Assembly (NCBI GenBank): GCA_021776075.1
Contig: JAJFGQ010000016.1
Span: forward strand, 1-58,466
DNA: 58,466 nt
Source: Alphaproteobacteria bacterium
GTDB lineage: Bacteria > Pseudomonadota > Alphaproteobacteria > Micavibrionales > Micavibrionaceae
Reading direction: 5' to 3'
Shown here: in pieces, positions 1 to 8,904 of the stretch
Layout: each line of letters opens with the position of its first letter
How positions within the stretch are numbered: the stretch's first letter is position 1
Program-made: the position numbers and the translations under genes
The notes under the pieces: generated by a model
The model's database searches: none
What the model was told of the DNA's origin: nothing
What the model saw: only the letters and a program-made list of their open reading frames with translations

Positions 1-891
1 GAAAAAATCCCGTTCGATAAAAAAACAAACCTGCCCGTGCCGGTGGCGAATGGTCAGCTTTTGGTGTCTGGCGGTGTTTTTGACCCGGAAGATTTGGCAC
101 GCGCCGAAACATTGACGGACAATCTTGATAAGGATTTGGTGTCGCCGGAGGGTATGGCTTTGGTGTCGTTGAAGCAGGACGATATTATGAAGAGCTTCAA
201 CAAATCCATAGATAACAGGAAAGTTCTGAATGATCTGGAAAAAAAAGTGGTGGCGCTGCGTGACTCTTTTAACTATGCCGTTGAAAAGGATTTTGCGTTT
301 ATAACGGACGTTCCTGGCGTTGCTTATTTTAATGCAGGTACGGTATCGTGGTCTGCAATGTTCTGTGCTGTGGGTGTCGTAACGCTTTCTCCGGCCCTTA
401 TCTTGATTCAAGGGGGGTGTCTGGCGTTTAACGGTATGTTGCTCCGAGGTCATTATAAAGACTCTGCAAAAGAAGGAAATCACTGGTTACCACGGGCGCA
501 ATTCAAGAGCGATTTAAAGACATTTCGGAAGCAGACTGCGAAATTACCGGAAGGTGATTTTAAAGAAGCGGCCACGCAGTTGGCAATAGAAGCAGAGTTG
601 CGCTTTCATCAGCTCTGGGTGCGGCATTCTTACCGTGAGGCAATGGAAGAAGGAACAGGGAAACAGAAAAGGCAGCTCAAAAAGGCCGTTAAGGCGTTCA
701 ATCAGGTCGCAGAAGAAAGAGGAGTTTTGCAATCCCGCGTGACAAAAATGTTGCAAGAAGCAGAAGGCGATTGGGAAGAAACATCCATTGACATGAAACA
801 TCAGAATGCCATCGGACAGGGTGCGGCAAAGCTGGAAAAGGCAATTGGCCGGTTAAAAAGTACGGATACGCCAAAGCGGTTAGCGCCTTAA
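1..891 (+). CDS. Hypothetical protein, 5'-truncated by the window edge
   Basis: The reading frame is open from the first base to a TAA stop. The internal GTG at 37 is therefore unlikely to be the true start, and the gene probably begins upstream of the window. About 296 residues are visible. A hydrophobic stretch with small residues around residues 105-135 (counted from the GTG) looks like one or two membrane segments. The C-terminal half is charged and helical, rich in Lys, Glu and Gln, and may form a coiled coil. I recognise no family or catalytic motif. The 3' end lies only 9 nt before a palindromic repeat element. Confidence 0.6.
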   Translation, partial: EKIPFDKKTNLPVPVANGQLLVSGGVFDPEDLARAETLTDNLDKDLVSPEGMALVSLKQDDIMKSFNKSIDNRKVLNDLEKKVVALRDSFNYAVEKDFAFITDVPGVAYFNAGTVSWSAMFCAVGVVTLSPALILIQGGCLAFNGMLLRGHYKDSAKEGNHWLPRAQFKSDLKTFRKQTAKLPEGDFKEAATQLAIEAELRFHQLWVRHSYREAMEEGTGKQKRQLKKAVKAFNQVAEERGVLQSRVTKMLQEAEGDWEETSIDMKHQNAIGQGAAKLEKAIGRLKSTDTPKRLAP

Positions 892-900
892 CTTCTATTT

Positions 901-1082
901 AGAATAATGCCAATTAAGAATGAGACACATAAATTGTCACCCCCGCGGTTCGCAAAGCGGACTTATCGGCGGGGGTCTGGTTATGAGAGCAGCTTTGTCT
1001 GCACACCACACGTCTCAGACACTCTCCGGATGCCCGCACAAGACGGGCATGACGGTGTCTTATTCTTAATTGGCATTATTCT
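901..1082. repeat. TA-bounded palindromic repeat element, copy 1 (MITE-like)
   Basis: About 182 bp with near-perfect terminal inverted repeats of roughly 28 bp (one mismatch) at 901-928 and 1055-1082. The inner part of each arm is ATTAAGAAT(A/G)AGACAC. TA dinucleotides sit at both outer edges (900-901 and 1082-1083). The interior holds nested hairpins: a CCCCCGC/GCGGGGG pair, and a GCCCG/CGGGC pair beside GACGG. It resembles the elements at 24582-24741, 28159-28327 and 58300-58466. No transposase is encoded, so this is most likely a non-autonomous element or a REP-like structure. It lies between two convergent genes and could act as a bidirectional terminator. Confidence 0.8.
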
Positions 1083-2040
1083 AACCACCAGCTAACGGCC
1101 TGTATGACAGCACTTCATTCGTATTCAGGAATCTCATGGCTTCAAGGGATTGGTCGTCGCGTGCTTTTGATAAATCACCAATCACAATGGTTTTCAACCC
1201 GGCACCAACGATGTTGACTTGTTCCCGTGCCGTTGGAACTTGCGAACAATAGAGCAGACCGTTTACGATTTTCAGGCCCCGGCGCGCGGCATTCATCAGG
1301 ACACGGTTTACAGGTTCTGTCATGTAACTGTATTTTCCCTGCTCCTGTTTGATTTCATCTAAATCCTGATCGCTGGAATAGCCAATGGCCGGATGTGTTG
1401 TAGCGCTGAGAGCAAAAACACGGTCTTTCGGGTCACGAGTGATAGCAATAGCCCGTTTTCTTTTTTCAGTGCCGGTTGTCTTGTCATGGATAAGAGTCAT
1501 AAAGGTGACGTCATCGGCAGAGTTGAGAGATTCCATCTCTACCGGATTTTCATCATAAGCGTGATAGTTTTCGGGAGCCTCAAAAATAGGAATCAGTTTT
1601 TGTTCTTTACGGTGGAGCTCATAGATAGTTATTCCAGCTTTGGTGCAGATACGCATAGACATATTTTCAAAATCATCGCCGCGCCGTTCTGCAAAATCCT
1701 TGGTAAAGCCTTTATGGTCGATATAGATCGTTTTGATTCCGGCCTCGGCTATATTCTTGGCGCAGTTGGGACAGAAGGGATCTGTAATACACAGGGAAGC
1801 ACTTTCCGTCGGATATGTGGAAGCCATAATACAGGCTGTCTCCGCATGAATTGTACCGCTGCTGCCACCAATTTTGACATGTGTACCGATACGTTCCGCA
1901 ATGGTATCGGGCCAGTAATTGGTGCGGGAAATGCTGAAATCTGATCCAAACAGGGTTGCCGCGATTTTATTGGCAGGGTGTGTGCTAGTTCCAACAATAT
2001 CCACGGCTTTTTGCATTTGATCGTAGGGAGATAATATCAT
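1081..2040 (-). CDS. Zinc deaminase-fold protein with a second, degenerate deaminase-like half
   Basis: The N-terminal half carries the cytidine/deoxycytidylate deaminase signature: TIHAETA (His65, Glu67) followed by DPFCPNCAKNIAEAGIKTI (Cys90, Cys93). These supply the zinc ligands and the proton-shuttling glutamate. The C-terminal half appears to repeat the fold with the active site lost: TEPVNRVL stands where HAE would be, and YCSQVPTARE replaces the PCxxC motif, followed by a matching GAGLKTIVIGD strand. At 319 aa it is about twice a single-domain deaminase. The substrate cannot be told; a nucleotide such as dCMP is possible. The TAG stop overlaps the end of the palindromic repeat. It is divergent from lpdA, with about 70 bp between them. 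Confidence 0.7.
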   Translation of the reverse strand: MILSPYDQMQKAVDIVGTSTHPANKIAATLFGSDFSISRTNYWPDTIAERIGTHVKIGGSSGTIHAETACIMASTYPTESASLCITDPFCPNCAKNIAEAGIKTIYIDHKGFTKDFAERRGDDFENMSMRICTKAGITIYELHRKEQKLIPIFEAPENYHAYDENPVEMESLNSADDVTFMTLIHDKTTGTEKRKRAIAITRDPKDRVFALSATTHPAIGYSSDQDLDEIKQEQGKYSYMTEPVNRVLMNAARRGLKIVNGLLYCSQVPTAREQVNIVGAGLKTIVIGDLSKARDDQSLEAMRFLNTNEVLSYRPLAGG

Positions 2041-2111
2041 TTTTTACTTTTTTTGAAGGGGTTATCAGGTATCCTGTTTCAGTCTGAGTAGAAAGAGTAG
2101 AGGATTAAACC

Positions 2112-3506
2112 ATGGCTGACAAACCCTATGATGTGATTGTAATTGGCGGCGGCCCCGGCGGATATGTGTGTGCCATCCGTTGTGCGCAGCTTGGTCTGAA
2201 AACAGCCTGTGTGGAAAAGCGGAATGCCCTCGGCGGCACCTGTTTGAATGTTGGTTGCATACCATCGAAAGCTTTGCTGAGCGCTTCAGAGAAATATGAG
2301 GCGGCAGGGCATCATCTGGGTGACTTTGGTATTCAGGTCGGTGACGTAAAGCTCGATTTAAAAGCCATGATGGCCTTCAAGGATTCCGTTGTGGAGGCGA
2401 ATACAAAGGGTATTGAATTTCTGTTCAAGAAGAACAAAATCGACTGGCTGAAGGGCGAGGGCAGTGTTGCTAAAGCCGGTGAAGTCAAGGTCGGCAAAGA
2501 GACATATAAGGCCAAACACATTATTATCGCCACGGGATCTGATGTGGTGAGTTTGCCCGGTATTAAAATTGATGAGAAACAGATTGTTTCTTCGACCGGG
2601 GCACTGGAACTTTCCAAAGTGCCGAAATCTATGGTTTTGATCGGCGGTGGTGTCATCGGGCTGGAGCTTGGTGCGGTGTGGCGGCGCTTGGGTGCTGATG
2701 TGACCGTCATTGAATTTATGGATCACCTGATGCCGGGAATGGACAGGGAATTGTCCAAAGAGGCGCTAAAGCTGTTCAAAAAGCAGGGCATGGCGTTCAA
2801 GCTGTCCAGTAAGGTGACGAAGGCGAAATCTTCTAAATCCGGCGTAGAACTGACCGTAGAACCCGCAGCGGGCGGCAAAGCGGAAACAATTAAAACGGAT
2901 GTTGTGTTGGTGGCTGTGGGCCGTAAACCCTATACGGATGGGCTGGGACTGGATAAAGCCGGTGTAGAAATGGATGAACGGGGCCGTATTAGAACAGACG
3001 CCCATTTCAAAACCTCTGTTGAGGGCATATACGCGATTGGCGATGTAATCGAAGGGCCGATGCTGGCGCATAAGGCCGAGGATGAGGGCATGATACTGGC
3101 CGAAATTCTGGCGGGCCAAAGCGGGCATATTGATTACAATTTGATTCCCGGCGTTGTCTATACGCATCCGGAAATTGCCTCTGTCGGCAAAACGGAGGAA
3201 CAACTCAAAGAAGATGGTGTGGCGTATAAAACCGGAAAGTTTCCCTTTATGGCGAACGGCCGGGCACGGGCGATGGGATCTATGGACGGGTTTGTAAAAA
3301 TTCTTGCCGATGCTAAAACGGATCGCGTTCTGGGCGTTCATATTATTGGGCCGGAAGCGGGAACATTAATCGCCGAAGCCGTTTTGGCTATGGAGTTCGG
3401 GGCGTCGAGTGAAGACATTGCCCGCACCTGTCATGCTCATCCGACATTGGAAGAGGTTATGAAAGAAGCGGCCCTAGCCGTTGATAAACGGCCTATTCAT
3501 ATTTGA
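2112..3506 (+). CDS. lpdA: Dihydrolipoyl dehydrogenase (E3)
   Basis: FAD-dependent disulfide oxidoreductase that reoxidises dihydrolipoamide in 2-oxoacid dehydrogenase complexes and the glycine cleavage system. The N-terminus has the FAD-binding [17 protein letters not shown]. The redox-active disulfide is in [13 protein letters not shown] (Cys44, Cys49), and the NAD-binding [13 protein letters not shown] follows. The C-terminal interface domain ends with HAHPTLEEV, giving the catalytic His443/Glu448 dyad. The length of 464 aa is normal for the family. The ATG is preceded by AGAGGATTAAACC. No E1 or E2 genes are adjacent, so it stands alone here and may serve several complexes. Its stop is 4 nt from the end of the convergent gene. 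Confidence 0.96.
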   Translation: MADKPYDVIVIGGGPGGYVCAIRCAQLGLKTACVEKRNALGGTCLNVGCIPSKALLSASEKYEAAGHHLGDFGIQVGDVKLDLKAMMAFKDSVVEANTKGIEFLFKKNKIDWLKGEGSVAKAGEVKVGKETYKAKHIIIATGSDVVSLPGIKIDEKQIVSSTGALELSKVPKSMVLIGGGVIGLELGAVWRRLGADVTVIEFMDHLMPGMDRELSKEALKLFKKQGMAFKLSSKVTKAKSSKSGVELTVEPAAGGKAETIKTDVVLVAVGRKPYTDGLGLDKAGVEMDERGRIRTDAHFKTSVEGIYAIGDVIEGPMLAHKAEDEGMILAEILAGQSGHIDYNLIPGVVYTHPEIASVGKTEEQLKEDGVAYKTGKFPFMANGRARAMGSMDGFVKILADAKTDRVLGVHIIGPEAGTLIAEAVLAMEFGASSEDIARTCHAHPTLEEVMKEAALAVDKRPIHI

Positions 3507-3510
3507 TTGT

Positions 3511-4611
3511 TTAGAGGATGGGACCTGTGCCGTTTCGTTTTTGATGTGCTCTGACCATCCTGGTGAGTTCTGACGCGATTTCTGCATCAGTTTTTCCACC
3601 GGAAATGTCTTCTAATGTGGGTTTTGAGCTATCGTTCTCTTCACTCTCTGGACTCTCTGGTAGAAGCATACCCTGATCGCTTTCTTCCTCTTCTTCCAGA
3701 CTGGCAAAAAATGCATCCATGTCTTCCTGAGTGGGGTCCGGTGGGGGGCTGTCGGCAGTCATCTCTTTGAATTTTTCCAGAAGTGAAACCATATCGGGTG
3801 AAAGTGTTTCCATTTCTTCGTCGTAGCCTTTGTAGATTTCCTGCATTTTTTCATTAAACATCTCCCTGCCGGTTCTTGTGTCCAGGTCAGACAAAGAAGG
3901 CAGGTTTTCCAGGTGCGGCCTTTTGAAATCATCGGTCCAGTAAGATAAATCCATATCGCTATCACGGGCCCGTTTTTTGATGTTTTTGACCGTATTTGTT
4001 TTACCTTCGGCCAGCCTGCGTTGTACGTTTTTATGAACGGCTTCGATGGTGTTCATGTGTTTTTCCCGGTTTTTATAAGCAGGGTGTTCTTTATCATTAT
4101 TGCTTCCCAGCATTTTGAAAATATTGTCCATGTTGGGTGTGTAGACAAGGCCTTTCCGTTCCATGTTTTGTTTTATGGCTTCCAGAATAACAAGGGCGGC
4201 TACGTCCGGTACGTCTGTGCTGTGAATGATGTGGTCTGCCGCAGATGTCTGCGTCAGGTAAGGGCGCATTAAATCAAGGTTGTCATCGAGTTCGGGCCGA
4301 AGAAGAATTCCCAGTATTTGTAGGGCACGAGATTCCTGTGATTTATCAAGGGCGGCTCCTTTCGAAAGGAGGCGGTCACTTCGAGCAAGCGCAGAGGACA
4401 TGCTGCCGACGAAAAGTATAGAGATGTCCGAGAGAATGTCAGAGGGTTTATAGTCCTCACGGAGGGCTTTTTTTATTCTGTCCGGTTGTGATTTAATAAT
4501 GCCTTGTTCCCAGTTTTCTTGTGGTGTGGGGTCTGGCAGGGTGTTCCAGCTATTGGGAACGAAATATGCTCCGATGATATCCATGACCTTATTTTTAAGT
4601 TTCTTTATCAT
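3511..4611 (-). CDS. Acidic hypothetical protein
   Basis: A 366-aa protein that I do not recognise. The start ATG has a strong AGGAGG ribosome-binding site 4 nt upstream. The N-terminal 180 residues look helical, and LDKSQESRALQILGILLRPE could form HEAT-like helices. A basic segment near residue 205 (NIKKRARD) is followed by a strongly acidic, Pro/Ser/Glu-rich region (about 280-340) that is probably disordered. There is no signal peptide or membrane segment, so a cytoplasmic location is likely. It ends tail to tail with lpdA. Confidence 0.65.
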   Translation of the reverse strand: MIKKLKNKVMDIIGAYFVPNSWNTLPDPTPQENWEQGIIKSQPDRIKKALREDYKPSDILSDISILFVGSMSSALARSDRLLSKGAALDKSQESRALQILGILLRPELDDNLDLMRPYLTQTSAADHIIHSTDVPDVAALVILEAIKQNMERKGLVYTPNMDNIFKMLGSNNDKEHPAYKNREKHMNTIEAVHKNVQRRLAEGKTNTVKNIKKRARDSDMDLSYWTDDFKRPHLENLPSLSDLDTRTGREMFNEKMQEIYKGYDEEMETLSPDMVSLLEKFKEMTADSPPPDPTQEDMDAFFASLEEEEESDQGMLLPESPESEENDSSKPTLEDISGGKTDAEIASELTRMVRAHQKRNGTGPIL

Positions 4612-4721
4612 CTTTTCCTCCTGCTACAGCTCACTGCTTTTGTTTTCATATAACCTTAACAGGATTAGTTTTAGGGTAATGCAAATATTATGTCAATAAA
4701 AATAATAATAAAAAAGAAAAA

Positions 4722-5189
4722 TTAGGAAGCGATCCTGAGAGGAGGGCGCGGACCGGTGACGCAATTATTGCGCAGGGCTGTCTCTATCATTTCTTTATTC
4801 ATGGTGACCGTAATGGCATAGAGGCCGTCTTTGATTTTACGGATTTTATAACAGTCCGGTGCGATCGTGAAAGAAGGACATGAACTGTTTTGCGTGTCGA
4901 TGCCTTTGTTTTTGAGATATAAACTCACCGTATCGGCCATATAGAGCTTAAGAGGCCAGAGAAATCCCAGATCTTCCGTCCGGACTTTGAATTCCACCTG
5001 ATTGTCTTTCGTACGGGTGTACTGCCCGACCGGAATTAATATATCGGCCTCGTTAATTTTCTTGTGGTGCATATCTTTTGTGTCGATATGACAGATGGGT
5101 TTAGCAGGCGCATCTTGTGCGGATACAAGGCCAAGGGCGACCGCCCCAAATATCAAGCCAATAGATAATTTTTTAAGACGGTTTCTAAT
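4722..5189 (-). CDS. Small secreted hypothetical protein, probable ATT start
   Basis: From the TTG at 5154-5156 the product would lack the basic n-region of a signal peptide. The frame stays open upstream, and starting at the ATT (5187-5189) gives RNRLKKLSIGLIFGAVALG followed by LVSA|QDAP, a textbook signal peptide. A GAGG ribosome-binding sequence inside the xerC 3' end lies 9 nt before this ATT, whereas the TTG has none. The mature part of about 130 residues has Cys residues at CHIDTKD, CPSF, DCYKI and NNCVTG, which could form disulfides in the periplasm. No family recognised. It directly follows xerC (stop at 5194-5196) and is probably cotranscribed. Confidence 0.55.
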   Translation of the reverse strand: MRNRLKKLSIGLIFGAVALGLVSAQDAPAKPICHIDTKDMHHKKINEADILIPVGQYTRTKDNQVEFKVRTEDLGFLWPLKLYMADTVSLYLKNKGIDTQNSSCPSFTIAPDCYKIRKIKDGLYAITVTMNKEMIETALRNNCVTGPRPPLRIAS

Positions 5190-5193
5190 AAGC

Positions 5194-6132
5194 TTACGCC
5201 TCGCTTACGGCTCGCGGGTGGGCTGCTTTGTAGATTTTGATTAATGCTTTTGCATCTATTTCTGTATAACGCTGTGTACTGCTCAGGGAGGCATGACCCA
5301 GTAAGTCCTGAATTTCACGCAAATTGGCACCGTTTTGCAGCAAATGTGTTGCAAAGCTGTGGCGCAGGGCATGCGGTGTGGCATTCTCCGGCAAATCAAG
5401 AGCGCGGCGCAGCACACGCATGGCTTTTTGGGCGACACCCTGATTAAGTCGTTTACCGCGTGAGCCGATGAATAAAGGCCGTTTTGGTTCTTCCGGGAAG
5501 GGGCAGTCTTTCAGATATTCCGTCATGCTATGCTCAACAACAGACAAGACGGGCACTTGCCGTTCTCTGCCGCCTTTGCCCATGACGCGGAGAAATCCAT
5601 CACGGGGGCGGTCTGCGAGGTTCAGGGAAAGGGCCTCATCAATGCGTAGGCCACAGCCATAAAGGAGTGTGAATAAGGCGCGGTTGCGTTTGCCAATCCA
5701 GTCTTCATCATCCGCTGCTTTCAGAAGGTTGAATGCCTGCTTTTCATGCAGGGGGCGCGGTAGTTTGTGCGGCAGTTTTGGTGTGCGCACAATCCCAATG
5801 GCGGCATTATGCATGATGCCTTGCCTGTCCAGCCATTTTAGGAAATTTTTGACGCCTGACAAGGCCCGTGCGCGGGTTGCTGTGCTAGCTCCTTCCATTG
5901 TACGGCGGGATAGCCATGCCCGGAAGTCGGTGATGCTGGTTTCAGAGAGGTCATTCAGGGAGGGCGATTTAGCCCGGTGTTCGGTTAGAAACTGTAGAAA
6001 CTGCGTTACATCGCTGCTATAGGCGCGCAACGTATGGCGGGAAAGGTTTTTTTCTACCTTAAGCCATTGATGCCATTGCAGGAGGCGTTTAGCCAGATCG
6101 GGCGCACAGGTCGCCAGTATTTCGGGTTTCAT
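5194..6132 (-). CDS. xerC: Tyrosine recombinase XerC
   Basis: Site-specific recombinase that with XerD resolves chromosome dimers at dif. The N-terminal SAM-like DNA-binding domain covers about residues 13-105. The catalytic domain has the full set of residues: Arg163 (GCGLRIDEAL), Lys186 (GKGGRERQ), His254 and Arg257 (HALRHSFATHLL), His280 (LLGHASLSS) and the nucleophile Tyr289 (TQRYTEI). The 312 aa length is normal. XerC rather than XerD is favoured by the DUF484 gene immediately upstream on the same strand, a familiar pairing in proteobacteria. It could also be read as a generic XerC/D family member. Confidence 0.92.
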   Translation of the reverse strand: MKPEILATCAPDLAKRLLQWHQWLKVEKNLSRHTLRAYSSDVTQFLQFLTEHRAKSPSLNDLSETSITDFRAWLSRRTMEGASTATRARALSGVKNFLKWLDRQGIMHNAAIGIVRTPKLPHKLPRPLHEKQAFNLLKAADDEDWIGKRNRALFTLLYGCGLRIDEALSLNLADRPRDGFLRVMGKGGRERQVPVLSVVEHSMTEYLKDCPFPEEPKRPLFIGSRGKRLNQGVAQKAMRVLRRALDLPENATPHALRHSFATHLLQNGANLREIQDLLGHASLSSTQRYTEIDAKALIKIYKAAHPRAVSEA

Positions 6133-6217
6133 GTCAGATATAAAGATGTAATTTATGAACGAACGAGAGGACGCGGAAGAGTTTCCCGAATCCCAGAATC
6201 ATTGTATCATAAAATAG

Positions 6218-6922
6218 CTAAACATCCAGCCATGTTAGAAAACAGCGCTCAATGACATGGCCGAGGAAGAGGACCAGATCGGTGCCCTGACCATTTTGGA
6301 ACAGGTCAGGGTTCCTGCTACCAAAGGCAATCATAGCCGCCGGAGCATCAGGCGCTATATTAAGATCCAGAAGGGCCTGCGATTTCACAAGCCCTGCGCC
6401 GCCGCCATAGATTTCATCAAGGCCGGTTATCTGTGATTCCAGAATGATTTTTTGCTTTTTCATCAGGAGTTCAATCGTGCCGGCAGGGACGGCCCGTACC
6501 CCCGACATATTAATGTGGGGAATAGAGGTGCCGTCTGTTTCGACGATCAGGGCAACAATATCGACATCCAGAATGGCTACAAAATCCATTGTCAGCGTAT
6601 GAACGAAATCTTCAAAATTCCGGGCTTCCAGCAACATAAGAATTGCCGTTTGAATGCGGGAGAGGTTATTCATGTTCGCCCGGCTGGTTTCTACGATTTC
6701 CCGTGCGGACTCAATGACGTCTTCCCGGTCATCTTTCAGGCGTTTGATCATATGACTCTGAAAATCAGCGATACCTTTTCCGCTGACAGCTTTTGGCGGT
6801 TCAAGGATATCCAGAACATCCGGGCGCTTCAGGAAGAACTTCGGATGGGCTTTAAGCCATTCAATGACATCTTGTTCGGTCAGGTTCGGGGTGTTTTTTT
6901 CTTTTGTCATGGTTTCCGGCAT
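6218..6922 (-). CDS. DUF484 family protein
   Basis: The family signature is near the N-terminus: LTEQDVIEWLKAHPKFFLKR followed by PDVLDIL, then a helical linker and a GAF-like domain (about residues 95-230, with DFVHTLTMDFVAILDVDIVAL). I chose the ATG at 6920-6922 (MPETMTKEK) because GGAGA lies 8 nt before it; the longer frame up to 7015 would run into the preceding gene and has no such site. Function is unknown. Homologs are often encoded next to xerC, as here, which suggests a link with chromosome segregation or a GAF-type sensory role. Confidence 0.85.
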   Translation of the reverse strand: MPETMTKEKNTPNLTEQDVIEWLKAHPKFFLKRPDVLDILEPPKAVSGKGIADFQSHMIKRLKDDREDVIESAREIVETSRANMNNLSRIQTAILMLLEARNFEDFVHTLTMDFVAILDVDIVALIVETDGTSIPHINMSGVRAVPAGTIELLMKKQKIILESQITGLDEIYGGGAGLVKSQALLDLNIAPDAPAAMIAFGSRNPDLFQNGQGTDLVLFLGHVIERCFLTWLDV

Positions 6923-7005
6923 TGATATTGTCTCCAGAGAATCTTTGTCTTCCGGAAGTTTACCATAGGTCACAGAGAGGGGGGAGATAGAAAATTGATG
7001 TAAAT

Positions 7006-7527
7006 TTAGTCGCAATGAAATGAGGGTGCCTGACTCGTTGTGTAATTATAAGGTCCTGCTTTGTAAGCATGAGGATCCCAGTTCTCTCCGAGTATTTTTT
7101 TGGCGTTCTTCTGAAATCCCAGAGCGGCTTTAAGGTAAGAGCTGAACATTTTCTGTGCTTCCGGTGTTGCTCTATAGGCAGGGTCGATGCTCGTCATAGG
7201 CGCCCGGCCTTCTGTGGGTGTGTTTTCCATGAAACGATCGAGCGTTTCGCCATGAGCCTGTCCAAATTTTGATGCAAAATCAGCATTGAGTCGTTTGAAC
7301 TGATCGTTTGTTATCTTATCCGCGTCTTTTGCCGCAAGCGTGGCATTGGAGCTCACGGTTACAAGGCTGTGGTCTTTATTACAGGTTTTGAATTCGCCGG
7401 TCAGCGTTATTGTTTTGCCGCTTTGGAACATTTTTATCTCGTCGGTCATATCATTCGCGGCATAGGCGTTTGTTCCGACCAAAGCGCCGCAAAGCGCAAG
7501 GCTTGTAAATAAGAGTGATTTTTTCAT
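7006..7527 (-). CDS. Secreted two-cysteine protein, paralog of the next gene
   Basis: A 173-aa protein with a clear signal peptide (MKKSLLFTSLALCGALVG, cleavage after TNAYA). The mature protein has a Cys in KTCNKDHSLVTV and one in the C-terminal SFHCD, which could form a disulfide in the periplasm. It shares its layout with the product of 7549-8064: signal peptide, C-x-x-D-x-x-LVT motif, about 100 helical residues, and an AP-S-x-HC terminus. AGGAGA precedes the ATG. I recognise no described family. The two genes are 21 nt apart and surely cotranscribed. Confidence 0.65.
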   Translation of the reverse strand: MKKSLLFTSLALCGALVGTNAYAANDMTDEIKMFQSGKTITLTGEFKTCNKDHSLVTVSSNATLAAKDADKITNDQFKRLNADFASKFGQAHGETLDRFMENTPTEGRAPMTSIDPAYRATPEAQKMFSSYLKAALGFQKNAKKILGENWDPHAYKAGPYNYTTSQAPSFHCD

Positions 7528-7548
7528 TATTATTCTCCTTGTTACGAT

Positions 7549-8064
7549 CTACGGGCAATGCGGTGAGGGGGCTTTTGAAGCTTTTGTTTCATAGGCTTGG
7601 CCCTTCACTTTGGCGACTTGATCAACTTTGTCATAGACCATGCTCATAAAGGCCCGCCGGGCGTTCTTTAGTTGATGATTGTCTTTGATCATCGCTTCTG
7701 TCGGCGGCTTGCTTTTGAATGTTTTGCGGAACTCATCAACGGTCATAGAACTGACAACGGCGCTGAACTCCTCACCCAGCATTTTTCCGAAGCTGTCTTT
7801 ATATATCTGTTTTATGCTGGTCAGGTTTTTGTCCTGATAATAAGCAAAATGTGTGTGCGCCGAGGTCACGAAATACAGTCCGTTTTTTGTTGTGACAAGA
7901 TGGTTATCCGTGGTGCAGGATTCATGCTTTGATTTGGCAACAAATCCGCCGCTTACGGCTTTCACTGTTATTTCATTAGCCATGCTATCGGCCATAGCGG
8001 GTGCGGCGCTCATGAGCGCAAACCCAACGGCAAGTCCTGTGAATTTTTTTGATAGTTTATTCAT
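7549..8064 (-). CDS. Secreted two-cysteine protein, paralog of the preceding entry
   Basis: A 171-aa protein from the ATG at 8062-8064, which has GGAGAG just upstream; the longer TTG-started frame to 8079 reads through that ribosome-binding site. The signal peptide is KLSKKFTGLAVGFALMSAAP, cleaved after AMA. The Cys in ESCTTDNHLVTT and the terminal APSPHCP align with the neighbour at 7006-7527, so the pair arose by tandem duplication. The middle is helical and basic. Function unknown; periplasmic or extracellular location inferred. Confidence 0.62.
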   Translation of the reverse strand: MNKLSKKFTGLAVGFALMSAAPAMADSMANEITVKAVSGGFVAKSKHESCTTDNHLVTTKNGLYFVTSAHTHFAYYQDKNLTSIKQIYKDSFGKMLGEEFSAVVSSMTVDEFRKTFKSKPPTEAMIKDNHQLKNARRAFMSMVYDKVDQVAKVKGQAYETKASKAPSPHCP

Positions 8065-8143
8065 AAGCTCTCTCCCCAATCACTATGAAAATAAATTATA
8101 GTGCGGAAACTAGAGCTGTTTTTGAGGGGTGTCAAGTTTGAGT

Positions 8144-8800
8144 CTACAGAATACTCTGGCCGGTCTTTGCCCAGTCTTCAACAAAAGCGGCAAGGCCTTT
8201 GTCGGTCAACGGATGGCTGTAGAGCTTGCGGATCACATCGGGCGGGCTTGTTATTACATGCGCACCCATTTTCGCCGCTTCAACGATATGCATGGGCGAA
8301 CGGATGGAGGCAACCAGAACCTCGGTATCAAAATCCGGATAATTATCGTAGATCGTGCAGATTTCAGCGATCAAATGCATGCCGTCCGCGCCAATATCAT
8401 CAAGCCGCCCGACAAACGGAGAAATAAAGGCGGCACCCGCTTTGGCGGCCAAAATCGCCTGTGCCGCACTGAAACAGAGCGTCACATTGACTTGTGTTCC
8501 TTCATCGGACAGGGATTTACAGACTTTCAGTCCGTCCGGTGTCAGCGGTACTTTGACCGCGACGTTATCGGCAATGGCGCGCAGCTTGTGCGCTTCTTTC
8601 AGCATCGTGTCAAAGTCAGTGGCGGCGACTTCGGCGCTGACCGGGCCGTCAACAACATCACAGATTTCCGCAATCAGCGGTATGAAATCCTTGCCCGCTT
8701 TTTTGATGAGCGAAGGGTTTGTTGTCACACCGTCTAAAAGCCCGGTAGAGGCCAGATCGCGGATGTCATCAATGTCTGCTGTGTCGATAAAAAATTTCAT
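8144..8800 (-). CDS. tal: Transaldolase, small TalC/fructose-6-phosphate aldolase type
   Basis: A TIM-barrel aldolase of the short (about 215 aa) transaldolase subfamily, transferring a dihydroxyacetone unit in the non-oxidative pentose phosphate pathway. Recognisable parts are [14 protein letters not shown] at the start, [11 protein letters not shown], the Schiff-base lysine Lys83 in [12 protein letters not shown], and [19 protein letters not shown] followed by [11 protein letters not shown]. At 218 aa it lacks the extensions of TalA/TalB. The sequence alone does not separate transaldolase from fructose-6-phosphate aldolase activity; transaldolase is the usual assignment in alphaproteobacteria. 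The ribosome-binding site is weak. Confidence 0.88.
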   Translation of the reverse strand: MKFFIDTADIDDIRDLASTGLLDGVTTNPSLIKKAGKDFIPLIAEICDVVDGPVSAEVAATDFDTMLKEAHKLRAIADNVAVKVPLTPDGLKVCKSLSDEGTQVNVTLCFSAAQAILAAKAGAAFISPFVGRLDDIGADGMHLIAEICTIYDNYPDFDTEVLVASIRSPMHIVEAAKMGAHVITSPPDVIRKLYSHPLTDKGLAAFVEDWAKTGQSIL

Positions 8801-8904
8801 GGGCTGTAAGCCTTTTTGATTGTTCAGGCTTCTTCTTAATGGGAAGTCGCTTTGTACGCAAGAATGAATTTTTTGAACTACGAGAATAAAGCGGTAGATT
8901 TGTT

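Noticed and set aside
907-1095. 62-aa plus-strand frame
   Set aside because: It lies almost wholly inside palindromic repeat copy 1 and has no ribosome-binding site.
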